NCBI RefSeq assembly: GCF_026344035.1
Contig: NZ_JAPKND010000002.1
Location: 124,001 to 188,000 of the forward strand
Direction: 5' to 3'
DNA length: 64,000 nucleotides
DNA from: Alcaligenes endophyticus
Lineage (GTDB): Bacteria; Pseudomonadota; Gammaproteobacteria; Burkholderiales; Burkholderiaceae_B
The notes below the pieces were generated by a model. It made no database searches, was not told where the DNA came from, and saw only the letters and a program-made list of their open reading frames with translations. This document shows, one piece after another, positions 1 to 8,900 of this stretch; position 1 is the stretch's first letter; each line of letters opens with the position of its first letter. Both the position numbers and the translations under genes were made by a program.

Positions 1-2291
1 AAAACAGTGATTTCACCAAAGGTGTCAAAGCCGCGGAAATCAACCAAAATGACGTTAACCACGTTCGCTCCACCCCCTAAGGGTAAGGACTGTTCGACAA
101 AGAACGAGGCCACATTGCTGCTGGGGGGGCGCGTCATGATGCTGTAGGCCAGTAACGCTACCCCTAAGCCAGCCGTAATAGCGATGAGGAAGTCGCGGCT
201 GCGGCGCAAGGCAGCGCGATTACTGTCGTCTTCAGGGTGACGAATGCTACTGACACGCGGAGGCAACCAACGCAGCCCCAGCAATATAAGAACTAAGGTG
301 ACTACTTCGACAGTCAGTTGGGTCAGCGCTAAGTCAGGTGCGGAAAGCCATGCAAAAGTAAGGCAGGTTACTAAGCCAGCGCCGCCCGACAGCAATAATG
401 AGGCTGGGCGGTGGAACTTGGCTTGGTAGGCGGCACCAATGGCGCAGGCCCCGCCGATGATCCAAATCAATAAGAAGTACGGGTCGATGGGGGTGAAAAT
501 AGGACCACGCAGCCAAGTACCTCGTGTGAGAGGTAAGACTGTGACCAACATGGTGACAAAGAAGATGAGTAGGATTTGTCGTTGTAAGCGCGGTGAATAC
601 AGGCGATCTAAGAGGGCATTGGCTTTGACCTCAATCCACTCCATAAACACTTCAAATAAATGGCGCCCATCAAAACGATACAAAAAGGGCGTACGACCTT
701 GACGGTTGGGATAGTAATGGGCTAGAAACCAAACAATAATAATCCCTGCAACGGTAGCGATTAGGCTCATTAGCAGCGGTAAATTAAACCCATGCCAAAT
801 ATGCAAATTGTACGTTGGCATATCTGCACCCATAATCGAGCGTGCTGCACTCGCCAAGAAGGGGCCAAAAGTTAAGGCAGGGGCAATCCCTACTAAGAGA
901 CAGGTCAGTACTAAAATGCCGCTGGGTATCAGCATGCGTAGGGGTGGCTCGTGGGGCGGTCGTGGCAAGTCGGTAGCTACAGGGCCAAAGAATACTTCGC
1001 GTATAAAGCGTAACGAGTAAGCCACACTAAATGAGCCTGCAATCACCGCTATTAGGGGCAATAGGTAGTCTAGGGTGTTGTCATTGCCCGCTGTGATGGC
1101 CTCAGAAAAAAACATCTCTTTGGAGATAAACCCATTGAGCAAAGGCACGCCAGCCATTGCGGCTGCCGCGACGGTGGCCAGTGTGGCGGTGATGGGCATG
1201 GCATGTCGCAGACCCGATAAACGGTTCAGATTGCGAGTACCTGTTTCGTGGTCAACGATACCTGCGGCCATAAATAGGGAGGCTTTAAAGGTCGCATGAT
1301 TCATAATATGAAACAGCGCCGCCACCAATGCTAGGGAACTATTCAAGCCTAACAACAGGGTAATAAGCCCTAAGTGACTGATGGTGGAATAAGCCAGCAC
1401 ACCTTTCATGTCGCGCTGGAACATGGCAGTGTAAGCCCCCATGGTTAAGGATATTAAGCCCGCACCGCCAATAATAATGGCCCATTCAGTGGTGCCCGCC
1501 AGCACTGGCCACAGGCGTGCCAGTAAAAACACCCCGGCTTTAACCATGGTGGCCGAGTGCAGATACGCCGATACAGGTGTAGGCGCAGCCATGGCTTGCG
1601 GCAACCAAATGTGAAAAGGGAATTGAGCACTTTTGCTAAGTGCGCCAATGGATATGAGAAGCAGCATGAGGGGATACCACGCATGCGCACGTATTTGGTC
1701 ACCCGATTTCAATACCGTGCCTAGGTCGTAGGAGCCCGCCATTTGACCGAGCATGAGCATGCCCGCTAAGAGGAATATTCCCCCAGTGCCGGTAATGATT
1801 AAGGACATGCGTGCCCCACGTCGAGCATCACGGCGGTGATACCAGTAGGCGATAAGCATGAAGGACGATAGGCTGGTCAGTTCCCAGAACACGACCATTT
1901 GAATAAGGTTGCCTGATAGTACTACGCCCAGCATAGAGCCCATAAAGGCTTGCAGGAATGAAAAAAAGCGGCGTACAGGGTCTTGGGCAGATAAATAATA
2001 ATGGGCGTATAAAGCAATTAAGGCGCCCATGCTAGTGATGATAAAGCTAAACAGCCAAGCTAAGCCGTCCATGCGCAAGGTAAAACTTAGACCGTGAGCA
2101 GGTACCCAAGGAGTAGAAGATTGGATAATATGACCGGCGGAAATTTCTGGGTAAACCCAAGCCACCATGACTGCGCAGATAGTGGCAACCGTACCGGCCA
2201 GAGTGGCTTGGAGCTTGCGCGCGCGCGCAGGAAGTAAGGAAGCTATGAGGCTACTGACAAAAGGCAGGGCCAAAATCACGAGCAGGTACAT
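1..2291 (-). CDS. mrpA: Monovalent cation/H+ antiporter subunit A (MrpA/PhaA), 5' part
   Basis: Reading the minus strand from ATG at 2291 gives about 763 codons without a stop, running off the left edge, so the C-terminus is missing. The protein is a polytopic membrane protein of the NADH-dehydrogenase-like antiporter family: it shows the WELTS glutamate motif in an early helix, the lysine segment SKSAQFPFHIWLPQAM, and further on an APDLALTQLTVEVVTLVLIL stretch typical of the MbhD-like part fused to MrpA. Family knowledge: MrpA is the largest proton-conducting subunit of the multi-subunit Na+(K+)/H+ antiporter, so the remaining mrp/pha genes should lie to the left. A GGAG ribosome site lies 5-6 bases before the ATG. 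It is divergent from hemN. Confidence 0.93.
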   Translation of the reverse strand, partial: MYLLVILALPFVSSLIASLLPARARKLQATLAGTVATICAVMVAWVYPEISAGHIIQSSTPWVPAHGLSFTLRMDGLAWLFSFIITSMGALIALYAHYYLSAQDPVRRFFSFLQAFMGSMLGVVLSGNLIQMVVFWELTSLSSFMLIAYWYHRRDARRGARMSLIITGTGGIFLLAGMLMLGQMAGSYDLGTVLKSGDQIRAHAWYPLMLLLISIGALSKSAQFPFHIWLPQAMAAPTPVSAYLHSATMVKAGVFLLARLWPVLAGTTEWAIIIGGAGLISLTMGAYTAMFQRDMKGVLAYSTISHLGLITLLLGLNSSLALVAALFHIMNHATFKASLFMAAGIVDHETGTRNLNRLSGLRHAMPITATLATVAAAAMAGVPLLNGFISKEMFFSEAITAGNDNTLDYLLPLIAVIAGSFSVAYSLRFIREVFFGPVATDLPRPPHEPPLRMLIPSGILVLTCLLVGIAPALTFGPFLASAARSIMGADMPTYNLHIWHGFNLPLLMSLIATVAGIIIVWFLAHYYPNRQGRTPFLYRFDGRHLFEVFMEWIEVKANALLDRLYSPRLQRQILLIFFVTMLVTVLPLTRGTWLRGPIFTPIDPYFLLIWIIGGACAIGAAYQAKFHRPASLLLSGGAGLVTCLTFAWLSAPDLALTQLTVEVVTLVLILLGLRWLPPRVSSIRHPEDDSNRAALRRSRDFLIAITAGLGVALLAYSIMTRPPSSNVASFFVEQSLPLGGGANVVNVILVDFRGFDTFGEITV

Positions 2292-2398
2292 CAGGCTCCA
2301 ATAAAAAGCGAGTGTGTTTAACCTAATATAATACGATAAAAGTCGTGTATTTCAGCATATTGTCAGCTAAATAATGACAAAATTTACTTGCATTGTGC

Positions 2399-2412
2399 TT
2401 GATGCAAGTCAA
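2399..2412 (+). promoter_or_regulatory. FNR/ANR-type box upstream of hemN
   Basis: TTGATGCAAGTCAA matches the FNR consensus TTGAT-N4-ATCAA at nine of ten defined positions. It lies 84 bases before the hemN start. A class II placement (centre at -41.5) would put the transcription start near 2447, with GAAAAT at 2435-2440 or TATGCT at 2442-2447 as -10. Anaerobic control of hemN by FNR-family regulators is well established in proteobacteria; activity here is inferred. Confidence 0.7.
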
Positions 2413-2495
2413 GTCGCTATTTCCCAGTTTGTTTGAAAATGTATGCTTGATCATTATTACAGTAGTCGTGACACGCTCGGCTACTCGAGACTTAC

Positions 2496-3917
2496 ATGCA
2501 TACCACCTTGGAAGCTTATCAGGCCCCCGAGCCGCTAAATACCGATCTGGTTATTTCAGAAGAGCTCATACGTCGTTTTGATCGCTCTGGTCCGCGTTAC
2601 ACCTCGTACCCCACCGCCGATCGCTTTTTCCAAGACTTTCCCGCACAACCTTATGTGCATCAGTTATCGCATCGCGCCAGTAGTAATAATAATCCTCCAT
2701 TATCAGTATATTTACATATCCCTTTTTGCCAATCGCTGTGTTATTTTTGCGCTTGCAACAAAGTGATCACCCAAGACCGCAGTAAAAGCACCCAGTATTT
2801 ACGCTATTTAAAGCGCGAAATAGAAATGGCAAGCCAGTACTTGGGCAGCGACAGACTAACCGAGCAATTGCATTTGGGTGGTGGCTCGCCCACCTTCTTA
2901 AACCACACCGAGCTGGCCGAGCTCATGGCGTTCCTGCGGCAACATTTTCACTTTACGCCGGGGGCCGAGCTAGGCATAGAAATAGATCCGCGCACCTTGT
3001 CAGACCATACTTTTAGCGATCTCGCTAGCTTGGGTTTTAACCGCACAAGCTTTGGTGTGCAGGATTTCAACCCTGATGTGCAGCAGGCAGTGAATCGGAT
3101 GCAGCCTTTGTCTTTAGTGCAAGCGGCCATGAGCCAGGCGCGCGCTGCCGGCTTTAGCTCTATTAATACGGATTTAATTTATGGCTTGCCCAAACAAAGT
3201 AGCGAATCTTTTGCCGCCACCGTGGAAGCTCTAATCCAGTTACGCCCCGATCGTATTGCACTGTACAACTATGCGCATTTACCGCATCGTTTCAAAGCGC
3301 AGCGGCTCATCAATGCCGAGCATCTTCCTGATGCGGAACAACGTTTGGCACTGTTTACCCAATCAACGCAGCGTTTACTTGATGCAGGGTACGTTTATAT
3401 TGGTCTAGATCACTTCGCTTTGCCCGAAGACGAATTAAATTTGGCTCGTCTGGATAAAAGCTTGCACCGTAATTTTCAAGGCTATACCACTCGTGCCGAG
3501 TGCGATTTATTGGCATTTGGGGTCTCTGCCATAGGCAAGGTCGGGGCCATGCATGTGCAAAATCTGCGCAGTCTGCGGGATTACTATGCAGACCTAGATC
3601 GTGGCCGGCTACCTATAGACCGAGGCATTGTGATGCAAAGCGATGATGTTTTGCGTGCTGATCTGATTATGCGCTTGATGTGCAGCATGCCCGTCGACTT
3701 CAATACCTTCGAGCAAAAGTATGCCATTCGTTTCGAGGCCTACTTCGAGCGCGAACTGCAAGAACTCGCTAGCTACGTGGACGAGGGACTCGTCACCGTA
3801 CAGCAGCGCTGCCTGCAAGTGACGCCTAAAGGGCGCCTATTTGTGCGTGCCATTAGTATGGTTTTTGATGCTTACTTAGCCAAAGCCACCGCAGCACAGT
3901 ACTCGCGTCTTATCTAA
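2496..3917 (+). CDS. hemN: Oxygen-independent coproporphyrinogen III oxidase
   Basis: A 473-residue radical-SAM enzyme that oxidatively decarboxylates coproporphyrinogen III to protoporphyrinogen IX without oxygen, in the cytoplasmic haem pathway. The N-terminus has the HemN signature GPRYTSYPTA (residues 32-41), and the iron-sulfur motif PFCQSLCYFCACNK gives C78, C82 and C85 (CX3CX2C), followed by C87 as in true HemN. Downstream LGGGSPTFL and FGVQDFNPDVQQAVNRMQ are HemN-type. Length is normal for the family. The ATG at 2496 has no strong ribosome site but gives the expected N-terminus. The FNR box upstream fits anaerobic induction. The gene stands alone on the plus strand. Confidence 0.96.
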   Translation: MHTTLEAYQAPEPLNTDLVISEELIRRFDRSGPRYTSYPTADRFFQDFPAQPYVHQLSHRASSNNNPPLSVYLHIPFCQSLCYFCACNKVITQDRSKSTQYLRYLKREIEMASQYLGSDRLTEQLHLGGGSPTFLNHTELAELMAFLRQHFHFTPGAELGIEIDPRTLSDHTFSDLASLGFNRTSFGVQDFNPDVQQAVNRMQPLSLVQAAMSQARAAGFSSINTDLIYGLPKQSSESFAATVEALIQLRPDRIALYNYAHLPHRFKAQRLINAEHLPDAEQRLALFTQSTQRLLDAGYVYIGLDHFALPEDELNLARLDKSLHRNFQGYTTRAECDLLAFGVSAIGKVGAMHVQNLRSLRDYYADLDRGRLPIDRGIVMQSDDVLRADLIMRLMCSMPVDFNTFEQKYAIRFEAYFERELQELASYVDEGLVTVQQRCLQVTPKGRLFVRAISMVFDAYLAKATAAQYSRLI

Positions 3918-3985
3918 TGTTGCCGGTCGCTGACTACGCCGGCTGTGGCTAGGCCTAGCGCCTGGCTTTTTATAAAAGGTTTTTC

Positions 3986-5152
3986 ATGCAAATAAAAACA
4001 GATTTACCGCTATTGCAACTAATGGGCAAAAAACTATTGCCATTGGTGCAAGGGGGTATGGGGGTGGGAATCTCTGCTTCACGCTTAGCAGGCACTGTAG
4101 CCAGCTTAGGTGGCATGGGTACTATTTCTAGTGTGGATTTACGACGTCACCACCCCGACCTCATGGACAACACCCGTGGCAAAGTCTCCAAAGACGCTAT
4201 TGATGTGGCTAACCTTGAGGCCTTACATCGCGAAGTCAGCGAAGCCAAGCAAAAAGCAGGCGGGCAGGGGGCGGTTGCGGTCAATATCATGAAGGCAGTC
4301 TCACAGTACGGCTCGTACGTAAGGCAAGCGTGTGAAAGTGGTGCGGACGCGGTGGTGGTGGGGGCTGGTTTGCCCATGGACTTACCCGAAATAACTCGGG
4401 ATCATCCCAATGTTGCCCTTATCCCTATTTTGTCCGACGTGAGGGGCGTGTCTTTAGTATTGCGCAAATGGTTGCGCAAGCAACGCGTGCCTGATGCCAT
4501 CGTGATAGAAAATCCGCGTTATGCAGCAGGCCACTTGGGCGCCCCTGATCAAGCAAGCTTGAGTAAACCCGAGTATGTGTTTAATCGTGTCCTAGAAGGG
4601 TGCAGGCAGCTTTTTAAAGACCTCGGCCTAGAGTCTATGCGTATTCCATTAATCGCGGCTGGTGGGGTGAATAGCCCACGTCAATTGCGCAGCTTATTGG
4701 CTAGCGGGGCTGACGCCGTGCAGCTAGGCACGGCTTTTGCAGTCACTCACGAAGGCGACGCTCACGACAATTTCAAACATGTACTGCTGAATGCCGAGCC
4801 CCAAGATATCGTTACCTTTATGAGTGTAGCGGGTTTACCTGCCCGGGCCGTACGCACGCCTTGGCTAGATGCCTACTTACACAAAGAGGAAAAACTGCAA
4901 TCGGTCGCCACGGAACGCGCGTGCCGTGAAGGCTTTGATTGTTTGGCGCATTGTGGCTTGCGCGATGGTGTGGCCAGACACGGGCAGTTTTGTATCGACC
5001 AACGCTTGGCCTATGCGCTGGAAGGCGATGTCGAACGTGGCTTGTTTTTCCGTAGTGCTGAGTCCTTACCCTTGGGCAAAGCCATGCGTAGCGTACGGGA
5101 ACTGATGGAATACATGTTAAGCAATGCACCGGCGGTACGGCCCATTGCTTAA
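3986..5152 (+). CDS. Nitronate monooxygenase / 2-nitropropane dioxygenase-like FMN enzyme
   Basis: A 388-residue TIM-barrel flavoprotein of the NMO/NPD family. Visible features: the N-terminal LVQGGMGVGISASRLAG, the central GADAVVVGAGLPMD, the FMN phosphate-binding AAGGVNSPRQLRSLLASGADAVQLGTAF region, and a cysteine-containing C-terminal extension (CLAHCGLRD) seen in the longer betaproteobacterial members. Family enzymes oxidise alkyl nitronates such as propionate-3-nitronate; some relatives are FabK-type enoyl-ACP reductases, so the substrate is uncertain. AAAAGG precedes the ATG by 8 bases. It is convergent with the next gene with about 10 bases between stop codons. Confidence 0.85.
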   Translation: MQIKTDLPLLQLMGKKLLPLVQGGMGVGISASRLAGTVASLGGMGTISSVDLRRHHPDLMDNTRGKVSKDAIDVANLEALHREVSEAKQKAGGQGAVAVNIMKAVSQYGSYVRQACESGADAVVVGAGLPMDLPEITRDHPNVALIPILSDVRGVSLVLRKWLRKQRVPDAIVIENPRYAAGHLGAPDQASLSKPEYVFNRVLEGCRQLFKDLGLESMRIPLIAAGGVNSPRQLRSLLASGADAVQLGTAFAVTHEGDAHDNFKHVLLNAEPQDIVTFMSVAGLPARAVRTPWLDAYLHKEEKLQSVATERACREGFDCLAHCGLRDGVARHGQFCIDQRLAYALEGDVERGLFFRSAESLPLGKAMRSVRELMEYMLSNAPAVRPIA

Positions 5153-5162
5153 GTTTATCCAG

Positions 5163-5708
5163 CTATTTTTTTGATGGCGAAATCAATTCGATATCTTCCA
5201 CCTCGTTAGTGGAGACATGGTGGCTGGCATCAGGCTTACGTAAAGCCATGCTTAAACGGCGTGCCAGCTCATAGCATTCTTCAATATGAGCGTGCCCCAC
5301 CTTGCGCAACACCACATAACTAATGGTGGAAGAAATTGCGCTACCTATAACGGGTATGTATTTGGCACCGTACTTACCCGCCAATTTTTTGGCCCCTAAT
5401 TTTAACAACACGTTCACCACTCTATCGGTCGTCAAGACTCGTCCCACTAAGCCTAATCCCATGGTGGCGCCGCCCACAATGACCAGCTTTTGTAATTCTG
5501 GGCTCATGCTGTCGACTTCTGTGGGGCCTAAACCAAAACGCGCATTTATTTGCGGGATAATTTTCATCAAAATAGCAACATCTGTGCCAAAATCGACTCC
5601 AGGTATGGGGACTACGGCCGCAGCCGCAGAAAGTAAAGCACGTTGGTTTACCATCTTGCGGCACTCGTTACGAATCTCATCTAGGCGCTTGATAGAGGTA
5701 GCTTGCAT
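5163..5708 (-). CDS. Hypothetical membrane-associated protein (DUF697/YcjF-like)
   Basis: A 181-residue protein with a glycine- and alanine-rich hydrophobic core. The segment AAAAVVPIPGVDFGTDVAIL (residues 28-47) resembles the VPIPG-D hallmark of DUF697/YcjF-type proteins, and two more hydrophobic stretches follow (IVGGATMGLGLVG; YIPVIGSAISSTISYVVL). The C-terminus is polar. No catalytic motif is visible. The family link is by eye only and the function is unknown. It is transcribed towards the nitronate monooxygenase-like gene. Confidence 0.7.
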   Translation of the reverse strand: MQATSIKRLDEIRNECRKMVNQRALLSAAAAVVPIPGVDFGTDVAILMKIIPQINARFGLGPTEVDSMSPELQKLVIVGGATMGLGLVGRVLTTDRVVNVLLKLGAKKLAGKYGAKYIPVIGSAISSTISYVVLRKVGHAHIEECYELARRLSMALRKPDASHHVSTNEVEDIELISPSKK

Positions 5709-5875
5709 GCGTGCTGCTCCAAAATATAGGGTGCTCAGTCAATGTTAGTGCAGTAATAGTTGTTTTATACTGCTTGCGCAGTCTGTTTGTCATGCCGTCG
5801 TGCCACCATAAGGCGTTGGCGATATGGCTATCTAATCATTAAATTAAGTGAAGAGTTGGGCGGCATCAACCACTC

Positions 5876-5895
5876 GCATAGTTTTAATACTATGC
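5876..5895. promoter_or_regulatory. Palindrome in the alpha-2-macroglobulin promoter region
   Basis: GCATAGT-N6-ACTATGC is a perfect 7-bp inverted repeat that overlaps a possible -10 (TACTAT, 5888-5893), about 45 bases before the start at 5939. This is a plausible repressor operator; the cognate regulator is not evident. Confidence 0.4.
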
Positions 5896-5938
5896 TGAGC
5901 TTACGGGGATTCGCTTCGCTACGGGAGTGCACAGAAAA

Positions 5939-8900
5939 ATGAAGTCTCGCTTATTGAGTGCAGTACTAAGTATAGCGTGCGGGTCGGTGGCCCAGGCCAG
6001 TTCTATCGGGCAGTTCTTGCCACAAGGCAATGCGACTGACCTGAAAGAGGTTCGAGTCACTTTTGCGCAACCGGTAGTGCAGTGGGGAGATGCTTTTTTA
6101 CCTGCTCCCGTGCTCTTGCAGTGCGACGATCCCGACATACAAGGTCAGGGGCGTTGGTTAGATAGCCGGCGTTGGATTTACGAGTTTACGCAAGCTCCGG
6201 GGCCAGGTTTACATTGCATTGCCCGTGTAGCGCCCGATTTTCGCGATCTGCAAAATAAACCCTTAACGGGGCAACAAGAGTTCTCGTTTACTTCTGGCGG
6301 CCCAGCTCTAGCTAATTATTTACCATCCTACAGTGATGTCAGCGAAGATCAAATTTTCTTGCTGCAGTTTAATACGGCCGTAGCAGGCGAGTCGTTAAAA
6401 GCCAATAGCTATTGCTTGATTGAAGGCTTGGGCGAGAAAGTGCCCACTCGCCTGGTCGACCGTGAGCAGCTCAACGTGTTGGCGCAGCAAACCTATCTGG
6501 GCGAGGACGACCTTAACCAGTTGCAAGGCTTGCAATGTCAGCGCAGCTTGCCGCCCGGCGCCAAGGTGTCGTTGCTGATAGAGCCTGGCGTAGAAACTGA
6601 ACATGCACACCGAAAGCCGGTAGCTAGTTCAGAGCGTGAGCGTTTGGATTTCACCGTACGGCAACCTTTCTCGGCCTATGTTTCCTGCACGCGCGAGCGC
6701 CAGGATGCCCCGTGTACCCCCGTCGCGGATGTCAGCTTACAGTTCTCTGCCCCCGTGCCTTTAGCTTTGCTGCAACAAGTACGTTTGGTACAAGATGGCA
6801 CCGAGTGGTCGCCCTTGGATCCTCACGAGCAGGGGCAGGACAATGCGCTAGTGTTTTCGGGCCCTTTTGCGGAAAACAGTCAATTGCGCTGGAAAATTCC
6901 GGCTGATTTTAGCGATGACATGGGCCGTCCGCTGAGTAATTTAGGCGCTTTGCAAGACAAAGGCGTGCAAACCGCCGCTTTCCCTCCTTTATTGAAGTTT
7001 GCCGCCGCTCCGTTTGCCATTGTGGAACGCTTTGCTCATGCCGAACAATACGGCTCCGAAGAGAGTGCGCCACCCGCCTTGGCGCTGAACGTACGCCGAG
7101 TAGAGCCCAATTTGGTCAGTCGTGAGCTACTGGTGTCGGCAGGGCAGATACAAAACTTAGTCAGTCAAGACGATTTGCAAGTTCTACAGTGGTACTCGCG
7201 ATTACAGCGTGCAGACACTGACACCATTCAGCAATCGCAGCTTAAGGACTTGATGGCGGTACGAGAATATGACTACGACAGCGAAAGTCCTTATATTGAC
7301 TTGCGTAGTGTGTCCTTATTAGACGCTTACGGCCAGCCCACTAAACAATTATTGTTGCCTGGTTTGGATACCACCACGGCCCAAGAGTTTGAAGTTATTG
7401 GGGTGCCGTTAAAGGAGCCTGGCTTTCATGTGTTAGAAATCGCCTCCGAGCGTTTGGGTAGTGCCTTACTTGAGGAGCCCGCGCCAATGTACGTGCGCAG
7501 CTCGGCTTTGGTGACAAATCTTGGTGTACATATTAAGCAAGGTCTGGACGACGTCTTGGTATGGGTAACCAGCTTAGATGACGCTCAACCTATTGCTGAC
7601 GCACAGGTAAGGGTGATGACTTGCAATGGTAGCGAATTGGCACAGGGCAACACCGATGCGCAAGGCGTGCTACATCTTATGTTGAGTCAGGCGCCTGATT
7701 CTTATTGCTCGGATACGGGTTTATCTGGTTTATACGTGACCGCGCGCATCGGTGCCGAGCATCCTCAGGCCAGAGGAAAAAAAGATTTTAGTTTTGCACT
7801 CAGTACGTGGGATCGGGGTATAGAGCCATGGCGCTTTCAGGTGCCCTACCGCTGGGGTAGTAGGGCGGTTGAGCAGGCGCATACTATTTTTGATCGCAGC
7901 CTTTTTTTAGCCGGCGAAACGGTGCACATGAAGCACTATTACCAGCTGCAAAACAGAGAAGGCTTCAGCCAACCTAAAAAATGGCCAACTAGCTTAGAGA
8001 TACGCCATCAAGGCTCGGATAAAACCTATACCTTGCCCTTGAAGTGGCTACATCAAACCACCGGTAGCGTGTTTGCCTTAAGCGAGTTCAAGCTGCCAGC
8101 TGAAGCTCCTTTAGGGGTGTACGAGCTGACGGGGCAGGGCAATGACCTGTATCTGCCGTTAGGACAATTTCGCGTAGAAGAGTTCAAGCTGCCTTGGTTA
8201 AAGGGCAGTATTAAGGTGTCCGATGCACAGCAACAAGCTGTATTAGTGGCGCCTAGCGTGTTAAATGCAGATCTCCAGCTAGAGTATGTCGCGGGTGGTG
8301 CGGCCAGCTATTTGCCCGCCACCCTTTCTGCAGTGGTGCAGCCTTATACCCCAAGCTTCAAGGCCTACTCTGAATATAGCTTTGACGCCCCGACGGTTGC
8401 GGGCCAAGAGCAGTCTGCCGCGCCCCATGTGTTTTTGAACAAAAAGCCTGTACAGCTAGATGAAAACGGCGGCGTTCGGGTAGAGCTAGATACTTTGCCG
8501 CCTACTAAAGGCGCTGCACAGTACCTTTTTGAACTCAGTTTTGCAGACCCCAACGGGCAAATTCAAACAATTAGCCAAACCGTCCCCGTATGGCCGGCAC
8601 TGGTTCAGGTAGGTTTGCGCACCGGCAATTGGTTGCCTAGTGGCAAAGCTGCCACGTTTACCGCGATTACCCTAGGGGCAGATGGGCAAGTAAGCGCCGA
8701 CGTTCCCGTGCGTATGGAAGCCTATCGACGTGTATTGAACACCACGCGTAAGCGCTTGGTGGGCGGCTTTTATGGCTATGACAGCGTAGAGACAGTCGAA
8801 CCTTTAGGTGTGTTGTGTGAAGGTCGTAGCGATAAGTTGGGCTTGTTCCAGTGTAGCTATAGCTTTGAGCAAGGCGGCGATATTGAAATTAAAGCCGTGG

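Noticed and set aside
3948-3959. 12-bp palindrome GCTAGGCCTAGC after hemN, and a GCCGG/CCGGC stem beside it
   Set aside because: No loop or T-run suitable for a terminator; no known site.
5422-5664. 80-codon minus-strand ORF
   Set aside because: Alternative frame inside the DUF697-like gene with no features.
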